DNA of 10,294 nucleotides, from the NCBI GenBank assembly GCA_030830595.1, contig JAURMS010000373.1:1-10294 (forward strand). Reading direction: 5' to 3'. A program made the translations under genes and the position numbers. Shown here in pieces: positions 1 through 6,404 of this stretch. Below the pieces are notes generated by a model that was not told the origin of the DNA, did no database searches, and saw nothing but the letters and a program-made list of their open reading frames with translations. The stretch comes from Gammaproteobacteria bacterium (GTDB lineage: Bacteria > Pseudomonadota > Gammaproteobacteria > Steroidobacterales > Steroidobacteraceae). Every line of letters starts with the position of its first letter. Within the stretch, counting starts at the first letter, position 1.

Positions 1-847
1 CAGCCTGCTGCACCAGCTGCGTGCGACGCTGTGCCCCGGGGCCGAAGGCAGGCGGCGCACTGCGGCGCTGCCTCTGGGCGATCACCGAGCGCACCGCACC
101 AGCCAGCGCCCAGAGCACCAGCGGCAGTTCAGCCCCCTCCTGGCGCAGGCCCTGCACGATGCGCAGCGCCTGGGCAGCCTCCGCGGCAAGCGCGGCATCG
201 CACAGTGCCGAGGCGTCGTACCGCGCTTGACCGACCACCAGTTCGATCAGTTCGTCGGCGTCCACTTCGCCCGGACCCCGCAGCAGCAGGATCTTCTCCA
301 ATTCCTGACCGGCGGCGAGCAGGTTGCCCTCCACCCGCTGCGCCAGCGCCTGCACGGCGCCTGCACTCAGCTTCAGCCCGGCAGCGGCTGCCCGGCCCCG
401 GATCCAGCCGGGCAGCGCATCGGCCTCGATCGGCCAGAGGGCCAGCCATCGACCCTGGCGCTCCACCGCCTTGACCCAGGGGCTGGACTGCACGGCGCGC
501 TCGAGGCGGGGGGCGAGGATCAACAGGACCGTGTCCGGCGGTGGATCTTCCACCAGCCTCGCGAGGGACTGGCCACCGCTCACTCCCAGGCGCGCACTGG
601 CCAGGCGCAATTCCATCAGGCGACGGTCCGAAAATAGCGACAGGGATTGCCCCGACTCCAGGACCGGGCCCCAATCGGCCCGGGCATCCAGAAAGAACAC
701 CTCGCGATCGGTATAGCCCTCACGCCTGGCCGCAGCCCGGATCGCATCGGCGGCCTCCCCGACCAGCAGCGGCTCGTCACCGGACACCAGCCAGCAACCT
801 TCAGGTGATCGCAGTTCCCGCTCGAGTTGCTCCGGCTTGAGTCGCAT
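1..847 (-). CDS. holA: DNA polymerase III subunit delta, partial (C-terminus beyond left edge)
   Basis: This open frame runs without a stop from an ATG at 847 to the left edge, giving 282 codons; the family is usually about 340 residues, so roughly the last 60 are missing. HolA is the delta subunit of the clamp loader and opens the beta sliding clamp for loading on DNA. The translation begins MRLKPEQLERELRSPEG and carries the family's early block GDEPLLVGEAADAIR (about residues 24-38), then REGYTDREVFFLD and a SLSLFSDRRLMELRL segment that aligns by eye with the E. coli AMSLFASRQTLLLL region. Later come LPGWIRGRAAAAGL and EGNLLAAGQELEKILLL, matching the helical middle domain (E. coli LPRWVAARAKQLNL, EGNLLALAQALERLSLL). 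The start is supported by an AGAGGA ribosome site ten bases upstream. In many gammaproteobacteria holA directly follows lptE; here its upstream neighbour is a divergent DUF2946 gene only 61 bases away, so it probably needs its own promoter. Identification is firm. Confidence 0.93.
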   Translation of the reverse strand, partial: MRLKPEQLERELRSPEGCWLVSGDEPLLVGEAADAIRAAARREGYTDREVFFLDARADWGPVLESGQSLSLFSDRRLMELRLASARLGVSGGQSLARLVEDPPPDTVLLILAPRLERAVQSSPWVKAVERQGRWLALWPIEADALPGWIRGRAAAAGLKLSAGAVQALAQRVEGNLLAAGQELEKILLLRGPGEVDADELIELVVGQARYDASALCDAALAAEAAQALRIVQGLRQEGAELPLVLWALAGAVRSVIAQRQRRSAPPAFGPGAQRRTQLVQQA

Positions 848-857
848 GCCGCCATTG

Positions 858-863
858 TCCTCT
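858..863 (-). promoter_or_regulatory. Ribosome binding site of holA
   Basis: Read on the minus strand this is AGAGGA, ten bases before the ATG at 847. It decides between that ATG and an out-of-frame ATG only two bases downstream of it (at 855). The frame opened at 847 encodes recognisable HolA; the other frame encodes nothing recognisable. Confidence 0.5.
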
Positions 864-908
864 GATCTGCTTGGCAGGGGAAACGCTCTGGGGCAGGATA
901 GCAGGGCG

Positions 909-1247
909 ATGTTTAGCTCTGGTTTCATTGCCCGGTTCAGGCGGAGCGGCCGACTCGCCGCTGCTGCGGCCTGTGCGCTGCTGCTCTGGTCCCAGCTGGC
1001 CGTCGCGCTGCACGACCACGCCGGCGACGGCGACCCCCATGGGCCCGGCGACCGGGCTCTGGCCTGCGATTTCTGCCTGGGTCACGGGCAGGCCGGGGCA
1101 CCACCTCCCGCCGCGCCGCGCATTGGCCTGCAGGCCCCGACAGCCACCCTCCTCCCGGCCGAGCCGGCCGGTTCCTTAGTTCCTTCCACCCTCCCGAGCG
1201 CCCACGGGCCGCGCGGCCCGCCCACTTCCCTCTCAACATCCGCCTGA
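909..1247 (+). CDS. DUF2946-like small exported Cys/His protein
   Basis: The product is 112 residues. It starts with a basic n-region (FIARFRRSGR, residues 6-15), then a hydrophobic segment (about 16-34) that could be a signal peptide or a single membrane anchor. A His/Asp-rich stretch (HDHAGDGDPH, 35-44) and a CDFCLGHG motif (53-60) follow; the C-terminus has GPRGPP. This layout (short N-terminal hydrophobic segment, CxxC with a nearby His, proline-rich tail ending in an RGPP-type motif) is typical of DUF2946 proteins. These often lie beside TonB-dependent receptors or copper/zinc genes, and their function is not established. CxxC plus His clusters suggest metal binding, which is inference. 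ATG 909 is preferred over the in-frame ATG at 837 because 837 lies inside holA and would put about 24 non-hydrophobic residues before the signal. A receptor gene follows after 68 bases on the same strand, so co-transcription is likely. Confidence 0.7.
   Translation: MFSSGFIARFRRSGRLAAAAACALLLWSQLAVALHDHAGDGDPHGPGDRALACDFCLGHGQAGAPPPAAPRIGLQAPTATLLPAEPAGSLVPSTLPSAHGPRGPPTSLSTSA
1205..1220. repeat. 16-base perfect GC palindrome
   Basis: A perfect self-complementary 16-mer, CGGGCCGCGCGGCCCG, lies inside the last codons of the DUF2946-like gene, 25 bases before its stop codon begins. In RNA it could fold as a six-pair stem with a four-base loop. No T tract follows, so it does not look like a standard intrinsic terminator. 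In DNA this GC-rich it may be chance. Confidence 0.4.
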
Positions 1248-1273
1248 ACTCGCCGCCTGAGCGCGGCACCGAC

Positions 1274-1288
1274 GATTCGTTCGGAATC
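1274..1288. promoter_or_regulatory. Short inverted repeat upstream of the TonB receptor
   Basis: GATTC and GAATC flank a five-base spacer, 27 bases before the receptor start, in the 68-base gap after the DUF2946-like gene. The gap is noticeably more AT-rich than the coding DNA around it. It could be an operator or an mRNA hairpin, but a five-base arm is weak evidence. It does not resemble the AT-rich Zur box. Confidence 0.2.
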
Positions 1289-1315
1289 TTCGGCAATTGT
1301 TTTTGAGAGAGGACC

Positions 1316-3250
1316 ATGCAACAGAACCCCCTGCTGGCGTCCGCGCTGGCCGCCGTTCTCATCCCACCCGGTACCGCCCTGGCCGAGGACCCGGATGTCC
1401 TGCGCGAGATCGTCATCACCGCCACTCCCGTCGCGGAGGGCCTGGCCACCACCAGCCAGGCGGTCGGCGTGCTGGCCGGCGACGAGCTCCTGCTCAAGCT
1501 CGAGCCCACGCTCGGCGAAACCGTGGCAGGCGAGCCCGGCGTCCACTCCACCTACTTTGGCCCCGGGTCTTCCCGGCCGGTGATTCGCGGCCTGGGGGGA
1601 GATCGGGTGCAGGTGCTGACCGACGGGCTGCCGACGCTGGACGTCTCCGGCCTGTCCGAAGACCACGCGATCGCCATCGACCCTGCCCTGTCCGAACAGG
1701 TTGAAATCATCCGCGGTCCCGCCACCCTGCTCTACGGGACCGGCGCCTCCGGTGGGATCGTCAACGTCGTGACCAACCGCCTGCATGACAGGCTCCCGGA
1801 GACTGCCACGGGCATGCTGGAACTGCGCGCCGACACTGCGCATGAAGAACGAGGCATGGCCGGAAGACTGGACTCACCGCTCGGCGCCTGGGCCCTGCAC
1901 GTCGACGGCGCCTGGCGGGAAACCGATGACTACGACATCCCGGGCTCCGCCGGTGGGGTCCGTGGAAGGGTTCCGAATTCCTGGACGGATACCCGCTCCG
2001 GCGGCGTGGGTGCTACCCGTATCGGAGAGCAGTGGCTGGTCGGGGCTGCGGCCAGTCACCATGCCACCGAGTACGGCATCCCGGGCGGCGACGAGGCGAT
2101 TTCGATCGACCTGCAGCAGGAGCGCTATGACTTCCTGCTGGGTCGCCGTAGTGACGCCCTCGACTGGCGCCTGGAGGCCGGCACCACCCGTTATCGGCAT
2201 GCCGAACTGGAGCCCGAGGGTGACATCGGCACCCTGTACGATCTCGACGGCAGCGAGGTGAGGCTCGCCTTCCAGCACCGGGGCCCATTCGGACTGCAGG
2301 GCAGCAGTGGGCTGCAATGGCAGCAACTGGACCTGTTGGCGCGCGGCGAGGAGGCCTTCGTGCCCAATTCCCGCACTCGCACTCTCGGTGCCTTCCTGTT
2401 TCAGGAGCGCAGCTTCTCTCACTGGTCGCTCGAACTCGGGGCCAGGCTGGACCGGACCGAGGTGGACGGAGAGGGGCTCAAGGGATTCGCCGGCGAGGCC
2501 CTCAACCTGTCGATGGGGGTCCTGGTTCCCCTCGGGAGCGGGAGCACGCTGATCGGGCAGCTGGCCAGTATCGAGCGTCACCCCAGTGCAACCGAGCTCT
2601 ACGCTGATGGGCCGCATGCCGCCACCGGCCAGTACGAGATCGGCAACGATGGCTTCGACAGCGAACGGGGCATCCACCTGGAGCTGGGCTGGCGCCTGCT
2701 GGAGGGGTCGACCACCCTGGAGTTGCGCGCGTTCTACACCGATTACGATCGCTACCTGTTTCTGGCCCCGACCGGCGAGGTCGAGGACGAGCTCCCGGTG
2801 TTCGAATTTCGCCAGCAGGGCGCGAGCTTCCACGGACTGGAGGCGCGACTGGACTGGCAACCCGGTGGGGGGCCCTGGTCGCTGGGCGTATTCGGCGACC
2901 TGGTGCGCGCACGCCTCGATGACGGCAGCAACCTGCCGAGGATCCCGCCGCTGCGCCTGGGGGGCGAACTGTCCTACCAGCGCGAGAGGCTGACTGCCGG
3001 GATCTCGGCGCGCCACCATCTCGAGCAGGATCACACGGCACCGGGCGAAACCCGGACCGCCGGTTTCACTCTGCTCGAGGCAGAACTGGCCTGGCGACCG
3101 GCGCGGCTGCCGGGAGATACCTTGCTGTTCCTGCGTGGCAGCAACCTGCTGGATGAGGTGGCGCGGGTTCACTCCTCCCCGCTGAAGGACCGGGTGCCGC
3201 TGCCCGGGCGCTCCGTCACCGCAGGCGTGCGACTGTCCTTTGGGCGTTGA
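1316..3250 (+). CDS. TonB-dependent outer-membrane receptor, ZnuD-like (putative zinc/metal receptor)
   Basis: The product is 644 residues, normal for this family. A hydrophobic leader ends at ALA (residue 23). A TonB box, EIVITATP (31-38), follows. The plug domain has GVHSTYFGPGSSRPVIRG (75-92), GDRVQVLTDG and VEIIRGPATLLYG (129-141). The rest is a beta barrel ending in SVTAGVRLSFGR. The STYFGP..SRPVIRG plug motif, the D.SGLSEDHA..IDP block and the barrel motif ERHPSATELYADGPHAATG (about 420-438) resemble the ZnuD group of zinc receptors, which use TonB/ExbBD energy to move metal across the outer membrane. I see no His-rich loop of the kind found in several ZnuD proteins, so the substrate is uncertain. 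The start is forced: an in-frame TGA lies 12 bases upstream, and the start follows a purine-rich AGAGAGGA. The leader is unusual in having no Lys or Arg before the hydrophobic stretch. Its stop is six bases from the convergent glycosyltransferase stop. Confidence 0.88.
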   Translation: MQQNPLLASALAAVLIPPGTALAEDPDVLREIVITATPVAEGLATTSQAVGVLAGDELLLKLEPTLGETVAGEPGVHSTYFGPGSSRPVIRGLGGDRVQVLTDGLPTLDVSGLSEDHAIAIDPALSEQVEIIRGPATLLYGTGASGGIVNVVTNRLHDRLPETATGMLELRADTAHEERGMAGRLDSPLGAWALHVDGAWRETDDYDIPGSAGGVRGRVPNSWTDTRSGGVGATRIGEQWLVGAAASHHATEYGIPGGDEAISIDLQQERYDFLLGRRSDALDWRLEAGTTRYRHAELEPEGDIGTLYDLDGSEVRLAFQHRGPFGLQGSSGLQWQQLDLLARGEEAFVPNSRTRTLGAFLFQERSFSHWSLELGARLDRTEVDGEGLKGFAGEALNLSMGVLVPLGSGSTLIGQLASIERHPSATELYADGPHAATGQYEIGNDGFDSERGIHLELGWRLLEGSTTLELRAFYTDYDRYLFLAPTGEVEDELPVFEFRQQGASFHGLEARLDWQPGGGPWSLGVFGDLVRARLDDGSNLPRIPPLRLGGELSYQRERLTAGISARHHLEQDHTAPGETRTAGFTLLEAELAWRPARLPGDTLLFLRGSNLLDEVARVHSSPLKDRVPLPGRSVTAGVRLSFGR

Positions 3251-3265
3251 GCGGTCTCAGCGCTC
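3249..3265. terminator. Possible weak hairpin between convergent genes
   Basis: GAGCG and CGCTC form a five-pair stem with a seven-base loop, spanning the receptor stop and the glycosyltransferase stop. There is no U tract on either side, so it is at most a weak or Rho-assisted terminator. Confidence 0.2.
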
Positions 3266-3970
3266 GTACCAGAAGCGACAGAAGCGTCGACTGCGCAGTA
3301 ACCAGGGACACAGGGCAAACACCAGATGTGCGCGCAGGACACCCCAGGTCGAGTGACGGTCCATCTTGCGGGCGGAGGTGATCACCGGATGCGCATCGAC
3401 CACCTGGAGGGGCAGGCGACCGTGGCGCCTGCCCCATCGCCTGAGCTTGAGGGCGAGGAACAGCTCCTCACCGGCGTAGACCTGCTCGGGAAACCCTCCC
3501 ACGGTCAGGAAGGCTTCGCGACCCACCGCGATGAAGCTGCCTGCAAGCAGTCCGTGGCGTCGACCCGCCCAGTTGAAGAAACGCAGGAAGAGCCCGAGGA
3601 CCCGCCCCACGTTACGGTCGAAGCAGATGGAGGCGCCCACCGCACAGGCCCGGCCCTGTTCCAGCCGCACCAGGGCCTCGGTCAGCAGCCCCCGGGTGAT
3701 CTGCGTATCGGCGTCCACGAACACCAGGATGCGCCCGGTCGCGGCCGCAGCCCCGGCGTTGCGGGCTCGGGAAATCTGGTTACGCGGCTCGAAGACCACC
3801 CGCGCGCCGGCCGCCGCCGCGACCGCAGCCGTCCCGTCGGTGGAGTTGTTGTCGACCACGATGACCTCGCCCTCGCCCGGCAGGTCGCGACGGGCATCCG
3901 CGATCGCCTGAAGGGTGTCGGGCAGCCACTGTTCCTCGTTGTAGGCCGGCACGATGATGGAGTAGCGCAT
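3257..3970 (-). CDS. Family 2 (GT-A) glycosyltransferase
   Basis: The product is 237 residues and has the standard GT-A nucleotide-sugar fold markers: SIIVPAYNEE (residues 4-13), VIVVDNNSTDGT (36-47, with the first Asp of the nucleotide site), RNAGAAAATGRILVFVDADT (70-89, with the DAD metal-binding motif at 86-88) and an acidic AGEELFLALKLRRWG block (166-180) in the position of the catalytic ED motif. It would transfer a sugar from a nucleotide-sugar to an unknown acceptor. There is no clear signal peptide. A hydrophobic, then very basic C-terminus (about 212-237) may lie against the membrane. Start 3970 is chosen because the fold begins at MRYSIIVP; in-frame ATGs farther upstream (to 4006) would lie inside the divergent ABC gene. 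No close glycan cluster is present, so its role is unknown. It interrupts the two putative metal groups and may have arrived separately. Confidence 0.87.
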   Translation of the reverse strand: MRYSIIVPAYNEEQWLPDTLQAIADARRDLPGEGEVIVVDNNSTDGTAAVAAAAGARVVFEPRNQISRARNAGAAAATGRILVFVDADTQITRGLLTEALVRLEQGRACAVGASICFDRNVGRVLGLFLRFFNWAGRRHGLLAGSFIAVGREAFLTVGGFPEQVYAGEELFLALKLRRWGRRHGRLPLQVVDAHPVITSARKMDRHSTWGVLRAHLVFALCPWLLRSRRFCRFWYER

Positions 3971-3989
3971 GCCGGGTAGCATAGCTGCC

Positions 3990-4691
3990 ATGGATGAGGG
4001 CGCCATCGAGATCCGTCAGCTCCGGTTCGGCTGGAAGCCCGGCGAGTGCCTGCTGTCCATCGAAGCGTTCACGGTCGGCCGCGGCGAGCGGGTCTTCCTG
4101 CACGGCCCCAGCGGCAGCGGCAAGTCGAGCCTGCTCGGATTGGTCGGCGGAGTGCTCCTGCCCCAGGCCGGGGAGGTCCGCGTGCTGGGGCAAGCCTGGG
4201 GCGAGCTGCCCGCCTCCCGTCGCGACCGCTTCCGCGGTGATCACATCGGCTTCCTGTTCCAGCAGTTCAACCTGCTGCCCTACCTCGGCCTCCTCGATAA
4301 CGTGCTGCTGCCGGTGCGCTACTCCCGGTTGCGCCGCCAGCGCTGCGAGGAGGCTCCCGCCATCGAGGCGAAACGCTTACTCGCGGCCCTCGGCCTGGAG
4401 GGCGAGGCCCTGCTCTCGCGGCCGGTGGCCGAGCTGTCCGTTGGGCAGCAGCAGCGGGTGGCCGCCGCCCGCGCCCTCCTTGGGCGACCAGAACTCGTGG
4501 TGGCCGACGAGCCCACCTCGGCCCTCGACGAGGAGGCCCGAGAGGCCTTCCTGTCGCTGCTGATGCAGCGCTGCCGGGACAGCGGCGCAGCACTGCTGTT
4601 CGTCAGCCACGACCGCAGACTGGCCGAGGGGTTCGATCGCGAGGTCGCGCTCTCGGCGCTCACTGCCGCGCCCGGGGGTGTGCAGTCATGA
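3990..4691 (+). CDS. ABC transporter ATP-binding protein (LolD/MacB-type)
   Basis: The product is 233 residues, a complete nucleotide-binding domain. Walker A is GPSGSGKS (39-46), the Q-loop is FLFQQFNLLP (88-97), the signature is LSVGQQQRVA (149-158), Walker B plus D-loop is LVVADEPTSALD (169-180) and the switch His is in SHD (206-208). The signature has Val where the consensus LSGGQ has Gly. The Q-loop and DEPTSALD forms are those of the ATPases that pair with FtsX/MacB permeases (LolD, MacB, FtsE), and the next gene is such a permease, overlapping by four bases. It should power that permease from the cytoplasmic face. An alternative in-frame ATG at 3969 would add seven residues; 3990 fits the family's N-terminus better. 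The start lies 19 bases from the divergent glycosyltransferase start. The gene heads a four-gene operon with DUF3299 and a peptidase, similar in part to the Vibrio Zrg zinc importer. Confidence 0.9.
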   Translation: MDEGAIEIRQLRFGWKPGECLLSIEAFTVGRGERVFLHGPSGSGKSSLLGLVGGVLLPQAGEVRVLGQAWGELPASRRDRFRGDHIGFLFQQFNLLPYLGLLDNVLLPVRYSRLRRQRCEEAPAIEAKRLLAALGLEGEALLSRPVAELSVGQQQRVAAARALLGRPELVVADEPTSALDEEAREAFLSLLMQRCRDSGAALLFVSHDRRLAEGFDREVALSALTAAPGGVQS

Positions 4692-5884
4692 GGGCAGCCC
4701 TCGCACTGGCCTTGCACAGCGTCTGGAACCGGCGTGGGACGGCCCTGCTGACCGCCTGTTCCATTGCCCTCAGCGTGGCGCTCCTGTGGGGGGTGCTCCA
4801 GGTCCGCGAAGGCGCCAGAAACGGCTTTGCGGCCACGGTCTCCGGGGTCGACCTGATCGTCGGGCCGCGTACCGGACCCCTCAACCTGCTGCTCTATTCG
4901 ATCTTCCACGCCGGCGAGCCGACCTCATCGGTCTCCCGGGCCAGTTTCGAGCTGGTGGCGCGTCATCCGGACGTTGCCTGGGCACTCCCACTCGCGCTTG
5001 GCGATTCACACCGGGGCTATCGGGTGCTGGGCACGACGCCGGAGTACTTCCTGCATTACCGCTATGGGCGGCGGCAGGCGCTGGTCCTGGCCGAGGGCCG
5101 GGCCTTCGCGGAACACGGCGAACTGGTGATCGGCGCCAGCGTGGCCCGCGCCCTCGGTTATCGGCCGGGCACCGAGGCGGTGCTGGCCCACGGCCTCGGC
5201 GAGGGCAGCTTCGCCGAACATGAGGACAGGTTTCGTGTGGTCGGGGTGCTGGCGCCCACCGGCACCCCCCTCGACCGGCTGATCCTGGCCGACCTCGACG
5301 ACCTCGCTCACCTGCATGGCGCGACACAAAGCGCCAGCCTGACTGCCTTCCTGGTGGGCATGAAGGAGCGACCCACCCTGCTTACGATGCAGCGCGCGCT
5401 CAACGAATATCGGGGCGAGGCGCTGACCGCAATCATCCCGGGTGTCGCCCTCAACGACCTGTGGCGGTTGGTCGGCGTGGCTGACCGGGCCATGCTGGCC
5501 ATTGCCCTGTGCGTGCTGCTGGCGGGCCTGATCGGCATGACCAGCACGCTGCTGGCCGCACTACAGGCGCGCCGGCGCGAACTGGCGATCCTGCGCTCGG
5601 TCGGTGCCAGGCCGCTGGATCTCCTGGGACTGCTGACGCTGGAGGCCGGTACGCTGTCCCTGGCAGGCGCCCTGATGGGTCTGCTCGGCGGGCGCTTGAT
5701 CATCGCCTTGCTGGCCACACCGCTGGAGTCACGTCTGGGCCTCCTGCTGGAGCCGTCATTGCTCGATGCCACCAGTGCTGCGATCCTGTGCGGGGTGACC
5801 GCGGCAGGCCTGCTGGCCGGCCTGCTGCCGGGAGTCTCGGCCTACCGACGCTCGCTGGCCGACGGGCTTTCAATGAGGACCTGA
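4688..5884 (+). CDS. ABC transporter permease, MacB/FtsX-type
   Basis: The product is 398 residues with the four-helix layout of type VII ABC permeases. One N-terminal helix (about 19-38) is followed by a large periplasmic domain (about 40-262) and three C-terminal helices (about 268-292, 315-345, 363-382). The cytoplasmic segment ARRRELAILRSVGARP (294-309) after the second helix is the hallmark FtsX-domain coupling motif that meets the ATPase. The periplasmic part contains VDLIVGPRTGPLNLLLYSIF (54-73), a block I associate with the permeases next to DUF3299 genes. Proteins of this type use ATP to drive movement or conformational change in the periplasm rather than forming a classical channel. 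Its ATG overlaps the ATPase stop as ATGA, so translation is coupled, and DUF3299 starts three bases after its stop. Substrate is not readable from the sequence; metal is inferred from neighbours. Confidence 0.88.
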   Translation: MRAALALALHSVWNRRGTALLTACSIALSVALLWGVLQVREGARNGFAATVSGVDLIVGPRTGPLNLLLYSIFHAGEPTSSVSRASFELVARHPDVAWALPLALGDSHRGYRVLGTTPEYFLHYRYGRRQALVLAEGRAFAEHGELVIGASVARALGYRPGTEAVLAHGLGEGSFAEHEDRFRVVGVLAPTGTPLDRLILADLDDLAHLHGATQSASLTAFLVGMKERPTLLTMQRALNEYRGEALTAIIPGVALNDLWRLVGVADRAMLAIALCVLLAGLIGMTSTLLAALQARRRELAILRSVGARPLDLLGLLTLEAGTLSLAGALMGLLGGRLIIALLATPLESRLGLLLEPSLLDATSAAILCGVTAAGLLAGLLPGVSAYRRSLADGLSMRT

Positions 5885-5887
5885 ATA

Positions 5888-6388
5888 GTGAAACGCCGGG
5901 GACTTGTCCTGCTGTTGGCTGGGTGGATGTTGGCAGCCGACGGCGCGCCGCGAACCCTGGACTGGGTCGAGCTGCTGCCCGAAGGTGCGCGCGCCACCTA
6001 CGATCCGGCGCCGCCGGCACCGCTGCACGATTACCTGACCGGCGAGGCGTCAGGCCTGGCCGCCCAACAGGTGATGGACTTTGCGGTCAACGAGGCGCTG
6101 GATGGTGCCGAGGTCAAGCTGCCAGGATTCATCGTGCCCCTGGAACTGGACGAGGCCGGCAAGGTGACGGAATTCTTCCTGGTACCGTTCTTCGGGGCGT
6201 GCATCCACGTACCCCCCCCGCCACCCAACCAGCTGGTGCTGGTGACGATGGAACAGGGGCTCAGCCTCGACTCCATGTACACCGCCTATTCCATCACCGG
6301 CCGGATGTCGATCGTCCGCACCGCCACCAGCCTCGGCACCTCGGCCTACACGCTCGCCGGGACTGCAGCCGAGGAATACCGTTTCTGA
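5888..6388 (+). CDS. DUF3299 family exported protein
   Basis: The product is 166 residues from a GTG start. A basic n-region and hydrophobic stretch (MKRRGLVLLLAGWMLA) form a signal peptide, probably cut near residue 20, so the protein is periplasmic. The conserved core is present: a DGAEVKLPGFIVPLE segment (72-86), VTEFFLVPFFGACIHVPPPP (93-112) followed by PNQ, and a SITGRMSIVRTATSLGTSAY stretch (135-154). These mark DUF3299, a family of unknown biochemical role found with ABC ATPase/FtsX permease pairs and reported in the Vibrio Zrg zinc uptake operon. The Cys105/His107 pair is a candidate metal site (inference). The ribosome site is probably the GAGGA within the last permease codons. An eight-C run at 6212-6219 codes the proline stretch and is intact in frame. 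Confidence 0.88.
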   Translation: MKRRGLVLLLAGWMLAADGAPRTLDWVELLPEGARATYDPAPPAPLHDYLTGEASGLAAQQVMDFAVNEALDGAEVKLPGFIVPLELDEAGKVTEFFLVPFFGACIHVPPPPPNQLVLVTMEQGLSLDSMYTAYSITGRMSIVRTATSLGTSAYTLAGTAAEEYRF

Positions 6389-6390
6389 CC

Positions 6391-6395
6391 GGAGG
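6391..6395 (+). promoter_or_regulatory. Ribosome binding site of the iminopeptidase
   Basis: GGAGG lies nine bases before the ATG at 6405 and two bases after the DUF3299 stop. It supports that start and independent initiation within the operon. Confidence 0.6.
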
Positions 6396-6404
6396 CCACA
6401 TCGC

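Noticed and set aside
129..855. Minus-strand frames beginning at 674 and 855 that overlap holA.
   Set aside because: They are out of frame with the HolA translation, which is continuous from 847 to the window edge, so there is no need to propose a frameshift.
848..1315. A Zur box upstream of the DUF2946-like gene or the receptor.
   Set aside because: No AT-rich palindrome of the GTTATANNATAAC type is visible in either gap or around 3960-3990; zinc control is therefore not supported by the sequence.
1874..3172. A 432-residue minus-strand open frame opposite the TonB receptor.
   Set aside because: The plus strand encodes an unmistakable receptor; the antisense translation has no recognisable motifs.
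3326..3979. A 217-residue plus-strand frame opposite the glycosyltransferase.
   Set aside because: It is the shadow of the GT-A coding strand, with no domain of its own.
6212..6219. A run of eight C in DUF3299 as a phase-variation tract.
   Set aside because: It encodes the conserved HVPPPPPNQ motif in the correct frame; it is better explained by proline codons in GC-rich DNA, although it is a possible sequencing-error site.
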